Assembly: GCF_002632485.1 (NCBI RefSeq)
Contig: NZ_NIBU01000027.1
Span: forward strand, 1 to 47,041
Length of the DNA: 47,041 nt
Source: Xenorhabdus innexi
GTDB taxonomy: Bacteria; Pseudomonadota; Gammaproteobacteria; Enterobacterales; Enterobacteriaceae
Reading direction: 5' to 3'
Below, piece after piece: positions 9,009-19,285 of the stretch (its first letter is position 1; each line of letters opens with the position of its first letter). The position numbers and the translations under genes are program-made. Under the pieces are notes generated by a model, which worked only from the letters and a program-made list of their open reading frames with translations, did not search any database and had not been told where the DNA came from.

Positions 9009-11318
9009 ATGGCAAATAATAGTCAAAATTTAGAAAAACGCCCAATCGCAACTTTTATCCGAAAAATTGTAAGCGGAACATTCTCTGGCTCTCTGGTGCT
9101 GGGAACAGTCTTTTCCGGCTCAGTTTCGGCGGCTGAAACACCTTCAGGACAAGCGCCTGAAAAGAGAAATGATACGGTTCAGCTCGCTACACTTTCTGTT
9201 GTAGGAAGCGCTCATAACAGCACCAGTGCGGGAAGCTCAGCACTCAAACAGGAAGATATCGACCGTACCCAAGCGGATAATATCGCTGAGTTACTTGAAC
9301 AGCTTCCCGGTGTTTCAATGTCTGGTTCACCGCGTCCCGGTGGACAAACATTAAATATCTGGGGAATGGGAGATCAGGAAGATGTCAAAGTGACACTGGA
9401 TGATGCCCCCAAAGGTTTTGAAAAATATCGGCAAGGCTCCATCTTTATCGAACCGGAGTTAATCAAACGGATTGATGTGGATAAAGGGCCGCATAATATC
9501 CTGAATGGTAACGGCGGGTTTGGTGGCTCTATTAAAGTTGAAACCAAAGATGCCAGCGATTTATTACGCTCTGATGAGGACTGGGGCGGATTTATTAAAC
9601 AAAGCTACCACACCAATGACAGACAATGGATTAACAGCGCAGCATTATATGGCAGAGATCCAAATGGCAACGCTGATGGTCTGCTGTATTTCAGCAAACG
9701 CGATGGTCATAATATTAAGCGCCCCGATGGTACACGGTTTGAGTTTTCACAAAACAACCAGACCTCCTATTTACTGAAAACAAATTTCTACCCCAGTGAC
9801 ACACACACAATAAGCTTGTCAGCTATGCATTCAGAATCCGCTGGCTGGCAGCCTTGGGCTGCTAAGCGGGGAATAATGAATGTACCAACTGAAAGCGATA
9901 TAGAAAAATATGGTAGGGATAGCGCATGGAAAAGAAAACTGATTTTTCGTGATCAGACTGATCAAAACTATAGCGCTAAATGGAATATCGCACCGGAAGA
10001 TAATGTATGGATAAATTTAACACTAACCTACGCTTATTCCAAAACCAAACAAAATGATAGTCGTCCCAATAACGCATCATCCCTGTTCAATGGATCAATG
10101 GGGAACAAAAGTTGGACGGATTACACCGACAATCTGGTTGAGATCAAGAATAATAGCGTATTCTTAACGGGTATAATCGAACATGAATTAATCACCGGAA
10201 CTCGTTGGCATAAGAACCAACGCAACGTGTTAATGTTCGATAAAGGGAACAAAGGTAAAGCTGAGTATAATTACGGTTACTATCAACCTTATTATATGCC
10301 AGCGGGCACTCAGCATACCTACAGCTTGTATATGCAGGACTCTCTGAATCTGGGTAACGTTACAGTTACACCGGGAGTACGTTATGACCATGTGAAAAAT
10401 ACCGGTGAAGAAAATAAGGCTCCCCGTTTTAACAATAAAGCACCTGAAGCCAATCATGACTACAGCAGTGTAACTTATGCCGGTTGGACGCCTCATCTGG
10501 GCCTAATGTGGAAAACCAATAAAAATCTTTCACTGTTTGCAGATATCAGCCACACATGGAGAGCTCCACTGATAGATGAACAGTATGAGGTTCAATCAGA
10601 AAGAACCAACGTTCCGGGTTCCAGCCGCAATCTCAACGTTGAAAAAATGACAGGGATACGACTTGGTGCCATTCTTGATTACGGTAACCTGATCTCAGAA
10701 AATGACAGCCTACAAATTCGCACTACACTATTCCGCAATCGGGGAAAAGATGAAATTTTCAAAAGGCGTGGAATTTATTGTGAAGAACACAAAAAAAGCG
10801 GTGCAAATGATGCATGTGGAAAACCATTATCAAATCATCGCAACCTACCCGGCTATACTCTTGAAGGGTTAGAAATAGAAACTTTCTACGATAGCCCTCT
10901 CCTATTTGGTAAGTTATCCTACTCTACTATGCGCGGGCAACGCGATGCTTCTCCGCGCGACCCGTGGATAGGACATAAAACCCACTGGGATCAAATACCC
11001 CCGGCATCATTGCGCACAACGCTCGGCTTTAAAATCCCGCTTTTGCAAATGACGATGGGCTGGAAAAGTGAGTTTATCCGTAAACAAGATCGTTCACCGA
11101 TAGATGACGATCCTGATGCGGGGCATTGGTCATTACCAAAGAGTAAAGGTTATGCTCTGCACGGCCTGTTTGCAAGCTGGCAGCCGCCTTTTATACAAGG
11201 TTTTGAAGCAAGGATCACCATCGACAATTTGTTAAATCGTGATTACTATCCATACTTATTGGATACTTCTTCAGGTATCGGTCGCAACTATAAATTCAGT
11301 ATTTCACAGCATTTCTGA
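9009..11318 (+). CDS. TonB-dependent outer-membrane receptor (haem/haemoglobin-type)
   Basis: A 769-residue outer-membrane gated channel. A long signal peptide (about residues 1-41, ending SVSA) is followed directly by a short linker, a plug domain (about 60-185, with LNIWGMGDQEDVKVTLDDAP and KGPHNILNGNGGFGGSIKV) and a 22-strand-type barrel ending in aromatic Phe. A WRAP motif followed by RNLNVEKM corresponds to the FRAP/NPNL region of haem receptors such as HasR and HemR, but no histidine lies between them, so the ligand is uncertain. There is no N-terminal signalling (STN) domain, although an ECF sigma gene follows. ATG 9009 is preferred; an upstream ATG at 8973 in the same frame would add 12 residues before the signal peptide. 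Confidence 0.85.
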   Translation: MANNSQNLEKRPIATFIRKIVSGTFSGSLVLGTVFSGSVSAAETPSGQAPEKRNDTVQLATLSVVGSAHNSTSAGSSALKQEDIDRTQADNIAELLEQLPGVSMSGSPRPGGQTLNIWGMGDQEDVKVTLDDAPKGFEKYRQGSIFIEPELIKRIDVDKGPHNILNGNGGFGGSIKVETKDASDLLRSDEDWGGFIKQSYHTNDRQWINSAALYGRDPNGNADGLLYFSKRDGHNIKRPDGTRFEFSQNNQTSYLLKTNFYPSDTHTISLSAMHSESAGWQPWAAKRGIMNVPTESDIEKYGRDSAWKRKLIFRDQTDQNYSAKWNIAPEDNVWINLTLTYAYSKTKQNDSRPNNASSLFNGSMGNKSWTDYTDNLVEIKNNSVFLTGIIEHELITGTRWHKNQRNVLMFDKGNKGKAEYNYGYYQPYYMPAGTQHTYSLYMQDSLNLGNVTVTPGVRYDHVKNTGEENKAPRFNNKAPEANHDYSSVTYAGWTPHLGLMWKTNKNLSLFADISHTWRAPLIDEQYEVQSERTNVPGSSRNLNVEKMTGIRLGAILDYGNLISENDSLQIRTTLFRNRGKDEIFKRRGIYCEEHKKSGANDACGKPLSNHRNLPGYTLEGLEIETFYDSPLLFGKLSYSTMRGQRDASPRDPWIGHKTHWDQIPPASLRTTLGFKIPLLQMTMGWKSEFIRKQDRSPIDDDPDAGHWSLPKSKGYALHGLFASWQPPFIQGFEARITIDNLLNRDYYPYLLDTSSGIGRNYKFSISQHF

Positions 11319-11344
11319 CTGCCATTAAACACCTCATACAATAT

Positions 11345-11367
11345 ACCCTCTTAATTTTTAAGAGGGT
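11345..11367 (+). terminator. Stem-loop after the TonB receptor gene
   Basis: Perfect 10-bp stem (accctcttaa / ttaagagggt) with a 3-base loop, 26 bases after the stop codon. Only a weak T tract follows, so some read-through to the sigma gene is possible. Confidence 0.6.
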
Positions 11368-11404
11368 TATTGCTGCAATGTGCTATTGACTTCCATTAAT
11401 AAAT

Positions 11405-11423
11405 AAAAATAATAATCATTATC
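11405..11423 (+). promoter_or_regulatory. Fur box upstream of the ECF sigma gene
   Basis: The 19 bases match the GATAATGATAATCATTATC consensus at 16 positions and sit 26 bases before the sigma factor start. Iron-dependent repression by Fur is inferred. Confidence 0.8.
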
Positions 11424-11449
11424 AAATCTATTTATGTAGGCAATATCAC

Positions 11450-11965
11450 ATGGCTGTGCAAAAAAGCACATTCGGACACAATGAAATAGCTCGTCAGCTC
11501 TATAACGAATACCACGAATGGCTGCTCAGCTGGATCAAACAGAACTGTGCCAATCTCAACCATGCAGAAGATCTGTCCCATGATATTTTTATCAAATTGC
11601 TACAATCTCCAGATCTGGCTGATATCCGTTATCCTAAAGCCTTTTTAATTACCATGGCCCGTAGAATCATCGCTAATTATTACCGACGGAAAAAGCTCGA
11701 AGAAAATTATCTGGACTATATCAGTACAGTGCCGAAAAACACGTTCTGTCCGGCAGAACATCAACTCGTACTGTTGGAACAATTAGAGCGGATAGACAAT
11801 ACACTTGATAAGCTACCAATAAAAGTCAGACAAGCATTTCTGCTGACACAGTTGCAAGGAATGCGCTATAAAGACGTAGCAGAAGATCTTGGTATTTCAA
11901 TGAGTTCAGTAAAAAGTTACTTACAACAAGCTCATAAAAGATGCCACCCTCTTAGTAGCCCATAG
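11450..11965 (+). CDS. FecI-type ECF sigma factor
   Basis: A 171-residue sigma-70 family protein of the extracytoplasmic-function class. Region 2 spans about residues 15-80 (HAEDLSHDIFIKLLQ and YPKAFLITMARRIIANYYRR) and region 4 spans about 110-165 (YKDVAEDLGISMSSVKSYLQQ). FecI-type factors direct RNA polymerase to promoters of iron or haem receptor genes when a FecR-like anti-sigma factor relays the signal. No fecR-like gene lies on either side and the neighbouring receptor lacks a signalling domain, so partner and control are unclear. The Fur box just upstream suggests that iron limitation is the main switch. The ribosome site is weak (agg, nine bases before ATG). Confidence 0.88.
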   Translation: MAVQKSTFGHNEIARQLYNEYHEWLLSWIKQNCANLNHAEDLSHDIFIKLLQSPDLADIRYPKAFLITMARRIIANYYRRKKLEENYLDYISTVPKNTFCPAEHQLVLLEQLERIDNTLDKLPIKVRQAFLLTQLQGMRYKDVAEDLGISMSSVKSYLQQAHKRCHPLSSP

Positions 11966-11967
11966 AA

Positions 11968-12007
11968 AAACAAAACCCGCTGTTTCTTCTAACAACGGGT
12001 TTTGTTT
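11968..12007. terminator. Bidirectional terminator between sigma factor and nqrM
   Basis: Perfect 12-bp stem aaacaaaacccg / cgggttttgttt (11968-11979 with 11996-12007), 16-base loop, with A and T runs in the arms. It lies three bases after the sigma stop and 21 bases beyond the nqrM stop on the other strand, so it can end both. Confidence 0.85.
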
Positions 12008-12027
12008 AAATTCGTTTTCTCTGCTAA

Positions 12028-12252
12028 TTACAAAATACGGTTTTTTTCTAACTGAGCAAGACGGGCAGCTTCCCTTGCCTCGCGCTTTTTGCGGGCATCG
12101 CAGGGCGATGGACAATCACACACTTTCTCAACACCAATGCTTCCCAAACCACCGCAACTTCCCTGAATACTTTTGCGTTTAACAATATAACCTAACGCCA
12201 TTCCTGCAAAAGCCAGCAGGAAAAAGATAAAGGCTGCGATAAAGACTTCCAT
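12028..12252 (-). CDS. nqrM: Na+-NQR maturation protein NqrM
   Basis: A 74-residue protein with one N-terminal membrane helix (residues 3-24) and four cysteines, C33, C45, C47 and C51, in the spacing typical of NqrM (DUF539). NqrM is needed for correct assembly of Na+-NQR, probably by delivering iron to the membrane Fe centre between NqrD and NqrE. The C-terminus is a charged helix. It is the last gene of the nqr operon, starting 11 bases after apbE, as in many gammaproteobacteria. Confidence 0.93.
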   Translation of the reverse strand: MEVFIAAFIFFLLAFAGMALGYIVKRKSIQGSCGGLGSIGVEKVCDCPSPCDARKKREAREAARLAQLEKNRIL

Positions 12253-12263
12253 AACCTTCCCTC

Positions 12264-13313
12264 TTATTGCTTCTGTTGTACGTCTTGTTTCTGTTGTAAA
12301 TAAGGTTTAAAGGCCGGGCTATAACGCTCTTCAAAACCTTCTTTAGTTTTGACAATCATAAAGACAGGTATGTTCAGCTTCTCAGCGATTTCCATTCCTT
12401 TTTCCGGCCCCAGCACATCTATTCCGGTAGAAAAACCATCTGCGCTCATACAGGTTGGAGCAAGTACTGTGATTGAAACCAGATTGTGCGCAATAGGTCG
12501 CCCTGTCTTAGGGTTAATCGTGTGAGAATAACGTACACCGTTCTGTTCAAAATAGTTACGGTAATCACCTGATGTGGCAACAGCCATCTTGCCCAGTTCA
12601 ATAATCTCCTGAGCACTCTGCGTCATTCCACTATCGGATGGTTTTTCAATCGCAATCCGCCAAGGTGTCCCTTTGCCATTATTACCTGCCGTGCGGACTT
12701 CACCACCAATATCAACCATATAATTATCGATATTCTGAGAAGCCAGATATTCCGCCACGACATCAACACCATAGCCTTTAGCAATAGAAGAGAGATCAAC
12801 ATACAATTCCGGAATCGATTTAATCAGGTTATTCCCTTCAACAGAGAGTTTATCAATTCCAATCCACGCCCTACGTGTTGCCAGTTCGTCCTCTGTTGGC
12901 GCTTTCGTCACCCGTCCTTCCGGCCCGAACCCCCATAGATTCACTAATGGCCCGACAGTAACATCCAGCGCTCCGTCCGTTAGTTTATTAATACGGATGG
13001 CTTCTCTAACAACCTTAGCTGTAGCTGCGGATACCGGAAAAGGCGTATTCACTTCACGGCTTTGATTAAAACGACTCAATTCAGAATTTGGCCGGTAAGT
13101 GGACATCTGGTCGTTCACTTCTTCCAGTAAACGATCAATCTCTTTTTGCATTATTTCCGGAGAAGGAACTGATGAATCAGCGACATATTTGACGGAGTAA
13201 TATGTCCCCATCGTTTGCCCGCTCAGATTCTGCTGTTCAGGGCCACCACATGCTGACAGCAATACAGCCATAAACAGCATGACACCCCAGTTGATCATTT
13301 TTTTATTCAACAT
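12264..13313 (-). CDS. apbE: FAD:protein FMN transferase ApbE
   Basis: Periplasm-facing lipoprotein that attaches FMN covalently to threonine residues of NqrB and NqrC, using FAD as donor. The 349 residues begin with a lipoprotein signal (LLSAC, Cys22). The family motifs SGDYRNYFEQNG and HTINPKTGRPI are present, as is VDIGGEVRTAG, which helps bind FAD and Mg2+. It lies between nqrF and nqrM; targets and modifier are therefore in the same operon. A stem-loop lies in the 130-base gap after nqrF. The C-terminal ten residues are a Gln/Lys-rich tail (QQKQDVQQKQ). Confidence 0.95.
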   Translation of the reverse strand: MLNKKMINWGVMLFMAVLLSACGGPEQQNLSGQTMGTYYSVKYVADSSVPSPEIMQKEIDRLLEEVNDQMSTYRPNSELSRFNQSREVNTPFPVSAATAKVVREAIRINKLTDGALDVTVGPLVNLWGFGPEGRVTKAPTEDELATRRAWIGIDKLSVEGNNLIKSIPELYVDLSSIAKGYGVDVVAEYLASQNIDNYMVDIGGEVRTAGNNGKGTPWRIAIEKPSDSGMTQSAQEIIELGKMAVATSGDYRNYFEQNGVRYSHTINPKTGRPIAHNLVSITVLAPTCMSADGFSTGIDVLGPEKGMEIAEKLNIPVFMIVKTKEGFEERYSPAFKPYLQQKQDVQQKQ

Positions 13314-13335
13314 AACTTACTCTTTCTGAATCGTC

Positions 13336-13358
13336 AGCGCCCACAAAATGTGGGCGCT
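13336..13358 (-). other. Intra-operon stem-loop between nqrF and apbE
   Basis: Perfect 9-bp GC-rich stem agcgcccac / gtgggcgct with a 5-base loop. There is no T-run on the minus strand, so it is unlikely to be a strong intrinsic terminator. It may protect the nqrA-F transcript 3' end or lower apbE-nqrM expression. Confidence 0.6.
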
Positions 13359-13443
13359 TATCGTTAAATCAAAGTGTTATATACCCACCACTGTTCGCTT
13401 TACTGCAATTGTGAGGCTATACATCATGGCCTGATGCACATCA

Positions 13444-14670
13444 TCAGCCACCGAAATCATCCAACAGGATGTTTTCATCTTCTACACCAAGATCTTTCAG
13501 CATCTTAATGACTGCCGCGTTCATCACCGGAGGCCCACACATGTAGAACTCACAATCTTCCGGTGCCGGATGATCTTTCAGATAGTTTTCATACAGGACA
13601 TTATGAATAAAGCCAGTGTAACCATCCCAATTATCTTCCGGCAAAGCATCAGACAAGGCCACATGCCATGTGAAGTTTTCGTTTTCGGCTGCCAGTTGGT
13701 CGAAATCTTCGGTGTAGAACATTTCGCGCTTAGAACGAGCACCGTACCAGAAAGTGATTTTACGCTTGGAACTCAGCCTTCTCAGCTGATCAAAGATATG
13801 TGAACGCATTGGAGCCATACCTGCACCACCACCAATGAAGACCATTTCTGCGTCAGTATCTTTGGCAAAGAATTCACCGAATGGGCCGGAAATTGTCACC
13901 TTATCACCGGCTTTCAGTGACCAGATATAAGAAGACATGATACCCGGTGCTACATCAGGATTTCTTGGCGGTGGCGTTGCAATACGCACGTTCAACATAA
14001 TGATGCCATGTTCTTCGGGATAGTTCGCCATAGAGTAAGCGCGAACTGTTGGTTCATTGACTTCAGAAACATAGCGGAACAGGTTAAATTTATCCCAGTC
14101 TTCGCGGTATTCATCTGGTACATCAAAATCAGAATAACGGGCAACATGTGGAGGACATTCAATCTGAATATAGCCACCCGCACGGAATGGAACAACTTCC
14201 CCATCAGGAATTTTCAGTTTCAATTCCTTGATGAAAGTCGCTTTATTATCGTTAGAGATAACTTCACATTCCCACTTCTTCACGCCGAATATTTCTTCCG
14301 GCAATTCAATTTTCAGATCCTGTTTAACATTAACCTGACATGCCAGACGGCAGCCTTCTTTCGCTTCACGCTTGTTAATGTGAGACAGTTCGGTCGGCAG
14401 AATGTCTCCGCCACCTTCTTTAATTTTTACGCGACACTGACCACAGGAACCACCACCACCACAGGCAGAAGAAACGAAAATCCCCTGATTAGCCAGCATA
14501 CCCAACAATTTGTCACCGGCAGGAGCGGTAAAACTTTTATCTTCCTCGCCATTGACTTCAACTTTAATATCCCCGGTGTTTACCAACTTCGATTTTGCGA
14601 ACAAAATCATTGCAGTCAGTGCCAACACAATCAGGGTAAACATTACTACGCCTAGAATGATTATATCCAT
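13444..14670 (-). CDS. nqrF: Na+-NQR subunit F (NADH-oxidising subunit)
   Basis: Electron entry subunit of the sodium-pumping NADH:ubiquinone reductase. The 408 residues contain one N-terminal membrane anchor (3-25), a ferredoxin-like 2Fe-2S domain with ligands C70, C76, C79 and C111, and a ferredoxin-reductase-type FAD and NADH domain (about 130-408). The latter includes [11 protein letters not shown] for FAD and [12 protein letters not shown] for NADH. The terminal aromatic-containing LLDDFGG is the usual end of the family. The gene starts 15 bases after nqrE. Cysteine positions equal those of Vibrio NqrF, so the start is secure. Confidence 0.98.
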   Translation of the reverse strand: MDIIILGVVMFTLIVLALTAMILFAKSKLVNTGDIKVEVNGEEDKSFTAPAGDKLLGMLANQGIFVSSACGGGGSCGQCRVKIKEGGGDILPTELSHINKREAKEGCRLACQVNVKQDLKIELPEEIFGVKKWECEVISNDNKATFIKELKLKIPDGEVVPFRAGGYIQIECPPHVARYSDFDVPDEYREDWDKFNLFRYVSEVNEPTVRAYSMANYPEEHGIIMLNVRIATPPPRNPDVAPGIMSSYIWSLKAGDKVTISGPFGEFFAKDTDAEMVFIGGGAGMAPMRSHIFDQLRRLSSKRKITFWYGARSKREMFYTEDFDQLAAENENFTWHVALSDALPEDNWDGYTGFIHNVLYENYLKDHPAPEDCEFYMCGPPVMNAAVIKMLKDLGVEDENILLDDFGG

Positions 14671-14685
14671 GAATTCTTCCCGCCT

Positions 14686-15282
14686 TTAGAGCTGCACGCC
14701 GGAAAAGGACATAAAGCCCAATGCCATCAGCCCGGTGGTAATAAAGGTGATTCCCAGTCCTTTCAAACCTGCCGGAACATCCGCATATTTCATTTTTTCA
14801 CGAATCGCGGCCATCAGAACAATTGCCAGCATCCAGCCCATACCTGAACCAAAACCATATACGATAGATTCGCTAAAGTTATAGTCGCGCTGAGCCATGA
14901 AAGAAACTCCACCAAAAATCGCACAGTTTACCGTAATCAACGGCAGGAAAATCCCCAATGCGTTGTAAAGGGCGGGAACGTAGCGATCGAGGATCATTTC
15001 CAGTATCTGTACCAGTGCTGCAATCACACCGATAAAGGTGATGAAGTTCAGGAAGCTCAGATCAACACCTTCAATCAGAGCGCCATCACGAAGTACCAGA
15101 TTGTAGACAAGGTTGTTGGCAGGAACAGAGATCCCCAAAACAACGGTTACGGCAACACCCAGACCAAAAGCCGTTTTTACGTTTTTGGATACCGCCAGAA
15201 AAGTACACATACCGAGAAAGAAGGATAACGCCATATTCTCGATAAAGACGGCACGGACAAACAAACTAATATAATGTTCCAT
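14686..15282 (-). CDS. nqrE: Na+-NQR subunit E
   Basis: A 198-residue inner-membrane subunit with six hydrophobic helices. NqrE and NqrD are inverted-topology homologues that together hold an iron-sulfur centre in the membrane. The expected ligands C26 (FFLGMC) and a second cysteine in [10 protein letters not shown] near residue 120 are both present. It takes part in sodium translocation. It lies eight bases after nqrD, in the order of the complete operon. Confidence 0.97.
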   Translation of the reverse strand: MEHYISLFVRAVFIENMALSFFLGMCTFLAVSKNVKTAFGLGVAVTVVLGISVPANNLVYNLVLRDGALIEGVDLSFLNFITFIGVIAALVQILEMILDRYVPALYNALGIFLPLITVNCAIFGGVSFMAQRDYNFSESIVYGFGSGMGWMLAIVLMAAIREKMKYADVPAGLKGLGITFITTGLMALGFMSFSGVQL

Positions 15283-15290
15283 GTTGTCTG

Positions 15291-15920
15291 TTACTCCTTA
15301 TCAACCTGCGCAGGCTTCAGAGTCCGCAGACCCCAAATCAGCATACCAATGATGAAGAATGCGCTTGGTGCCAGCAGGAACAAGCCATTAGGCTGATACC
15401 AGCCACCATTCTTAATAGATTCCATCACTGTAATGCCCAGCAGTTTTCCTGAGCCAAACAGTTCGCGTAAAAAACCCACCAGCAACAGAATGACACCGTA
15501 GCCCAAACCGTTACCAATTCCATCCATAAAGCTCTCCACCGGCGGGGATTTCATGGCATAGGCTTCTGCGCGACCCATTACGATACAGTTAGTAATGATA
15601 AGGCCAACAAACACGGATAACTGTTTTGAGATTTCATAGGCAAACGCCTGTAAAATCTGGTCGACCACAATAACCAGCGATGCAATGATAGCCATCTGGA
15701 CGATGATTCGCACACTGCCCGGAATATAGTTACGGATCAATGAAATAAAGAAGTTAGAGAATGCCGTTACCAGTGTTACAGCAATTGTCATTACCAGTGC
15801 AGTTTCCAGTTTGGTTGTTACAGCCAATGCTGAACACACCCCCAAAACCTGCAATGCAATCGGGTTATTATCAAATAACGGCCCAAGAAGGACGCGTTTT
15901 ATCTCTTTACTATCAGCCAT
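15291..15920 (-). CDS. nqrD: Na+-NQR subunit D
   Basis: A 209-residue inner-membrane subunit with six helices, pairing with NqrE. The iron ligands C29 (VLGVCSAL) and the cysteine in [14 protein letters not shown] near residue 112 are conserved. The gene overlaps the end of nqrC by eight bases, a sign of translational coupling. Confidence 0.97.
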   Translation of the reverse strand: MADSKEIKRVLLGPLFDNNPIALQVLGVCSALAVTTKLETALVMTIAVTLVTAFSNFFISLIRNYIPGSVRIIVQMAIIASLVIVVDQILQAFAYEISKQLSVFVGLIITNCIVMGRAEAYAMKSPPVESFMDGIGNGLGYGVILLLVGFLRELFGSGKLLGITVMESIKNGGWYQPNGLFLLAPSAFFIIGMLIWGLRTLKPAQVDKE

Positions 15921-16707
15921 CTTTCAGGGCTCCTTCGCGTACTTTTTTCAGGAACGGACCAAAACCGTTATCACCCAACCAGAAATCAAACATATGCTGA
16001 ACACCGTTGGAGGTCAGAGTCGCTCCGGACAAACCATCTACACCGTAAGGATTATCACCGGCACCACCACGAACGATTTTAATCGCCGGAGCACCTTCCG
16101 GATTAAACAGCTTTTTACCAACCCATTGCTTACGCCATTGCGGGTTATCAACTTCACCGCCCAAACCCGGGGTTTCGCCGTGAGAATAGTAAGTAATGCC
16201 GCGAGATGTTACGCCATCAACATCAATAGAAATAAACGCATACATCATTGACCACAAACCTGAACCGTAGATTGGTAATACCAGTTCAGTTGTTTTTCCA
16301 TGATCATCTTTTACCAGATAGATTTCTGCCATATCAGCACGACGGCGGATTTTTGCCAGATCCTGCTTCGAGGATAAAGCGATACTGGTTTCATCACTGC
16401 GCAGGGCATTATTCAGGTCAAACTTACCATCACTCTTTTCAAGTGTTGCCGTTTTCAAATCAAGCAATTCAGGCTGAATACGACGGTCATAAGTTTCTTT
16501 GATTTCTTCTGTTGTCATGTTCGGTTTCAACAAACCGGCAACATCCAGAATATTGCGCTGCTTATCCAGCAGTTTCTGCTCCTGTTGTTGCGCTTTCAGA
16601 CCTACGGCTGAACCGGCAACGACAATCGAACATACAAGACACAGCACAAAAACAACGAGAAACGTTCTGCCAATGCTGTCATTATTTTTTGGTTTATCAT
16701 TAGCCAC
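15913..16707 (-). CDS. nqrC: Na+-NQR subunit C (covalent FMN)
   Basis: A 264-residue subunit with one N-terminal membrane helix (about 15-35) and a periplasmic FMN-binding domain. The flavinylation motif SGATLTS places the FMN-bearing threonine at T230, the target of ApbE encoded downstream. The overall length matches Vibrio NqrC. It overlaps nqrB by eight bases and nqrD by eight bases. Confidence 0.97.
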   Translation of the reverse strand: MANDKPKNNDSIGRTFLVVFVLCLVCSIVVAGSAVGLKAQQQEQKLLDKQRNILDVAGLLKPNMTTEEIKETYDRRIQPELLDLKTATLEKSDGKFDLNNALRSDETSIALSSKQDLAKIRRRADMAEIYLVKDDHGKTTELVLPIYGSGLWSMMYAFISIDVDGVTSRGITYYSHGETPGLGGEVDNPQWRKQWVGKKLFNPEGAPAIKIVRGGAGDNPYGVDGLSGATLTSNGVQHMFDFWLGDNGFGPFLKKVREGALKDG

Positions 16708-17938
16708 GGGCTTTTCTCCGCTTAATATTGGCCTGTACGACCAGATAATCGAACAGTGGCGCGAACAGGTTAGCGAACAGAATCGCCAACATCATCCCTT
16801 CCGGGTAAGCTGGGTTCACAACTCGGATCAGAATACACATGACCCCGATCAGAATACCGTAAGCCCATTTACCTTTATCCGTAAATGCAGCAGATACCGG
16901 GTCTGTAGCCATAAAGATCATACCAAAAGCGAAACCACCCAGAACCATATGCCAGTACCACGGCATAGCAAACATAGGGTTAGTGTCTGAACCAATCGCA
17001 TTAAACAGATAAGACATTGCAATCATACCGATCATGACACCGGCAACGATGCGCCATGAAGCGATACGGGCAAACAGAATGATGGCACCACCGATGAAAA
17101 TCATCAGCGTGGAGACTTCACCAACTGAACCCGGAATGTTACCAAGGAAAGCATCCATCCATGTTACAGGCTGGCCTGAAATGGTGTTCATCAGAGCGTG
17201 CTGGCCTGCATTCGCCCACTGAGACAGTGGCGTTGCACCAGAAAAACCATCCGCCGCAGTCCAGACCAGATCACCTGAAATTTGCGCAGGGTAAGCAAAG
17301 AACAGGAAAGCACGGCCTGCCAGCGCAGGGTTAAGAAAGTTACGCCCTGTTCCGCCAAAAATTTCTTTTGCAACTACGACACCAAAAGTAATACCCAGTG
17401 CCGCCTGCCATAATGGCAGAGTTGGCGGAACAATCAGTGCAAACAGAATGGAGCTGACAAAAAAGCCTTCGTTGATTTCATGTTTGCGGATAATGGCAAA
17501 TAAAACTTCCCAGAATCCACCAACCACAAAAACAACAGCATAAATAGGCAGGAAATAGGTTGCACCCAGCAGCATTTTACTGGCCCACCCGGCATCCGGT
17601 GTCAGTGATGCACCAAGATACTGTGCCAGCATATAATGCCAGTCAGAAGCCAGAACCTGCTGTAATGCCTCTCCGCTGTATAAATGGGTCAGAGCAGGTA
17701 TCGCCTGATTCCCCACGTTATACATTCCCCAGAACATCGCCGGAAAAACAGACATCCATACCAGAATCATCATGCGCTTGAGATCAATGGCATCTCGGAC
17801 ATGGGTTTTCCCTTTTGTCACCGTGCCCGGCGTGTAAAAGACGGTGCTCACTGCCTCATAGAGAGGATAGTATTTTTCCAGCTTGCCACCGGCCTCAAAG
17901 TGATGCTCTACTTTTTCAAAATAATTTTTCAGGCCCAT
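16700..17938 (-). CDS. nqrB: Na+-NQR subunit B (covalent FMN, riboflavin)
   Basis: A 412-residue membrane subunit with about ten helices; it holds covalent FMN and non-covalent riboflavin and contributes to the sodium path and quinone site. The FMN threonine is T236 in SGATPLS, the same number as in Vibrio cholerae. The start lies three bases after the nqrA stop codon. The gene belongs to the same polycistron as its neighbours. Confidence 0.98.
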   Translation of the reverse strand: MGLKNYFEKVEHHFEAGGKLEKYYPLYEAVSTVFYTPGTVTKGKTHVRDAIDLKRMMILVWMSVFPAMFWGMYNVGNQAIPALTHLYSGEALQQVLASDWHYMLAQYLGASLTPDAGWASKMLLGATYFLPIYAVVFVVGGFWEVLFAIIRKHEINEGFFVSSILFALIVPPTLPLWQAALGITFGVVVAKEIFGGTGRNFLNPALAGRAFLFFAYPAQISGDLVWTAADGFSGATPLSQWANAGQHALMNTISGQPVTWMDAFLGNIPGSVGEVSTLMIFIGGAIILFARIASWRIVAGVMIGMIAMSYLFNAIGSDTNPMFAMPWYWHMVLGGFAFGMIFMATDPVSAAFTDKGKWAYGILIGVMCILIRVVNPAYPEGMMLAILFANLFAPLFDYLVVQANIKRRKARG

Positions 17939-17941
17939 GAA

Positions 17942-19285
17942 TTACCCTTCCTGCTCAATCTTAGTCAGCACTTCACGCAGTACCGGACCATACTCATATT
18001 TACCCGGGCAAACATAAGTACACAGTGCCAAATCTTCTTCATCCAACTCCAGACAACCCAGAGCCTGAGAACCGTCAGTGTCCCCAGCCAGCAGATCACG
18101 AAGCAAGTGAGTAGCCATGATATCCAATGGCATGACACGTTCGTAGTTGCCAATTGGCACCATAGAGCGATCTCCGCCATTTGTTGAAGTTGAGAAAGCG
18201 AACCGCTTCTTCTTCAGGAAATGACCGATGGTAGTACGGGTAATGGAGAATTTATTCGTGCCGGGCGCGATCCAGCCAAACAACTCTTTTTCACGACCTT
18301 CAGACAGGACAGATACCAGAGTGTGAAAACGGCCCAGATAATGGTGAGCTTCATCTGATTTAGCGCCGCACAGGACTGAACCGGAAATTATGCGGTTTTC
18401 GCCCTCTTTCAGCTGGCCGTGGGTCAGCTCCAGAAGATCGACACCCAGACGGGAACGAACCAGACGCGGTGTTTTAACCTGTGGCCCGGCCAGAGAAATT
18501 ACGCGATCAGTGTACAGTTCACCGGTTGTGAACAGCTTACCGATAGCAATAACATCCTGATATCCGAGATGCCATACTGTTTTCTGAGCACTGACCGGTT
18601 CAATGAAATGGATATGGGTTCCAACTAGCCCGGCCGGATGCGGCCCGACAAACTGGCTGTAAATAATTTGAGGGTTGTTCCCTGATGCTGGAATTTTCCC
18701 CGTGCCGTGGCAAACGTGGATTTTTCCCTCTGTCAGTTTTGACAGAATATTCAGACCATCAACAAAAGCCTCTTCCTGTGTTGCAATGACAACGGACGGA
18801 TCAGCCGCCAGTGGCTGAGTATCAATTGCCGTAACAAAGATTGCCTTTGGTGTGGAGCCTGGGACAGGAGAACGACTGAAAGGACGTGTACGCAGTGCTG
18901 TCCACATTCCTGATGCAAGCAGGTTTTTTTCTACCTGTTCGCGAGTCAGACCGGCAAGCTCTGTACGATCGTAACGATCAAACGTTATTTTTTCGTCGCC
19001 ATTAACTTCAATCACAACAGATTGCAGTACACGGCGTTCTCCACGTCCGATGGTTACAACTTTCCCACTTGCGGGACTGGTAAATACTACCCCTGGATTC
19101 TTTTTATCTTCAAAAAGAATTTGGCCTTTCTTAACATGCTCACCTTCCTTAACCAGCATAGAGGGACGCATTCCAACATATTCTTCACCTAATAAGGCGA
19201 CATGGCGAATTGTCGGACCATCTTCTATAACTTGGGCAGGCGCTCCTGCTATCGGGAGGTCGAGTCCTTTTTTAATTTTAATCAT
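17942..19285 (-). CDS. nqrA: Na+-NQR subunit A
   Basis: A 447-residue soluble subunit at the cytoplasmic face, involved in ubiquinone binding and sodium pumping. It begins [16 protein letters not shown], the conserved NqrA N-terminus, so the start is secure although the ribosome site is weak. An RnfC-like barrel-sandwich segment is present (about 35-110). It is the first gene of nqrABCDEF-apbE-nqrM, and the promoter should lie within the 430-base gap upstream. Confidence 0.97.
   Translation of the reverse strand: MIKIKKGLDLPIAGAPAQVIEDGPTIRHVALLGEEYVGMRPSMLVKEGEHVKKGQILFEDKKNPGVVFTSPASGKVVTIGRGERRVLQSVVIEVNGDEKITFDRYDRTELAGLTREQVEKNLLASGMWTALRTRPFSRSPVPGSTPKAIFVTAIDTQPLAADPSVVIATQEEAFVDGLNILSKLTEGKIHVCHGTGKIPASGNNPQIIYSQFVGPHPAGLVGTHIHFIEPVSAQKTVWHLGYQDVIAIGKLFTTGELYTDRVISLAGPQVKTPRLVRSRLGVDLLELTHGQLKEGENRIISGSVLCGAKSDEAHHYLGRFHTLVSVLSEGREKELFGWIAPGTNKFSITRTTIGHFLKKKRFAFSTSTNGGDRSMVPIGNYERVMPLDIMATHLLRDLLAGDTDGSQALGCLELDEEDLALCTYVCPGKYEYGPVLREVLTKIEQEG

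Noticed and set aside
14008..14655. Plus-strand 215-codon open frame
   Set aside because: It is antisense to nqrF, whose protein is conserved throughout; the composition (Phe, Thr, Asn-rich) is that of a shadow frame.
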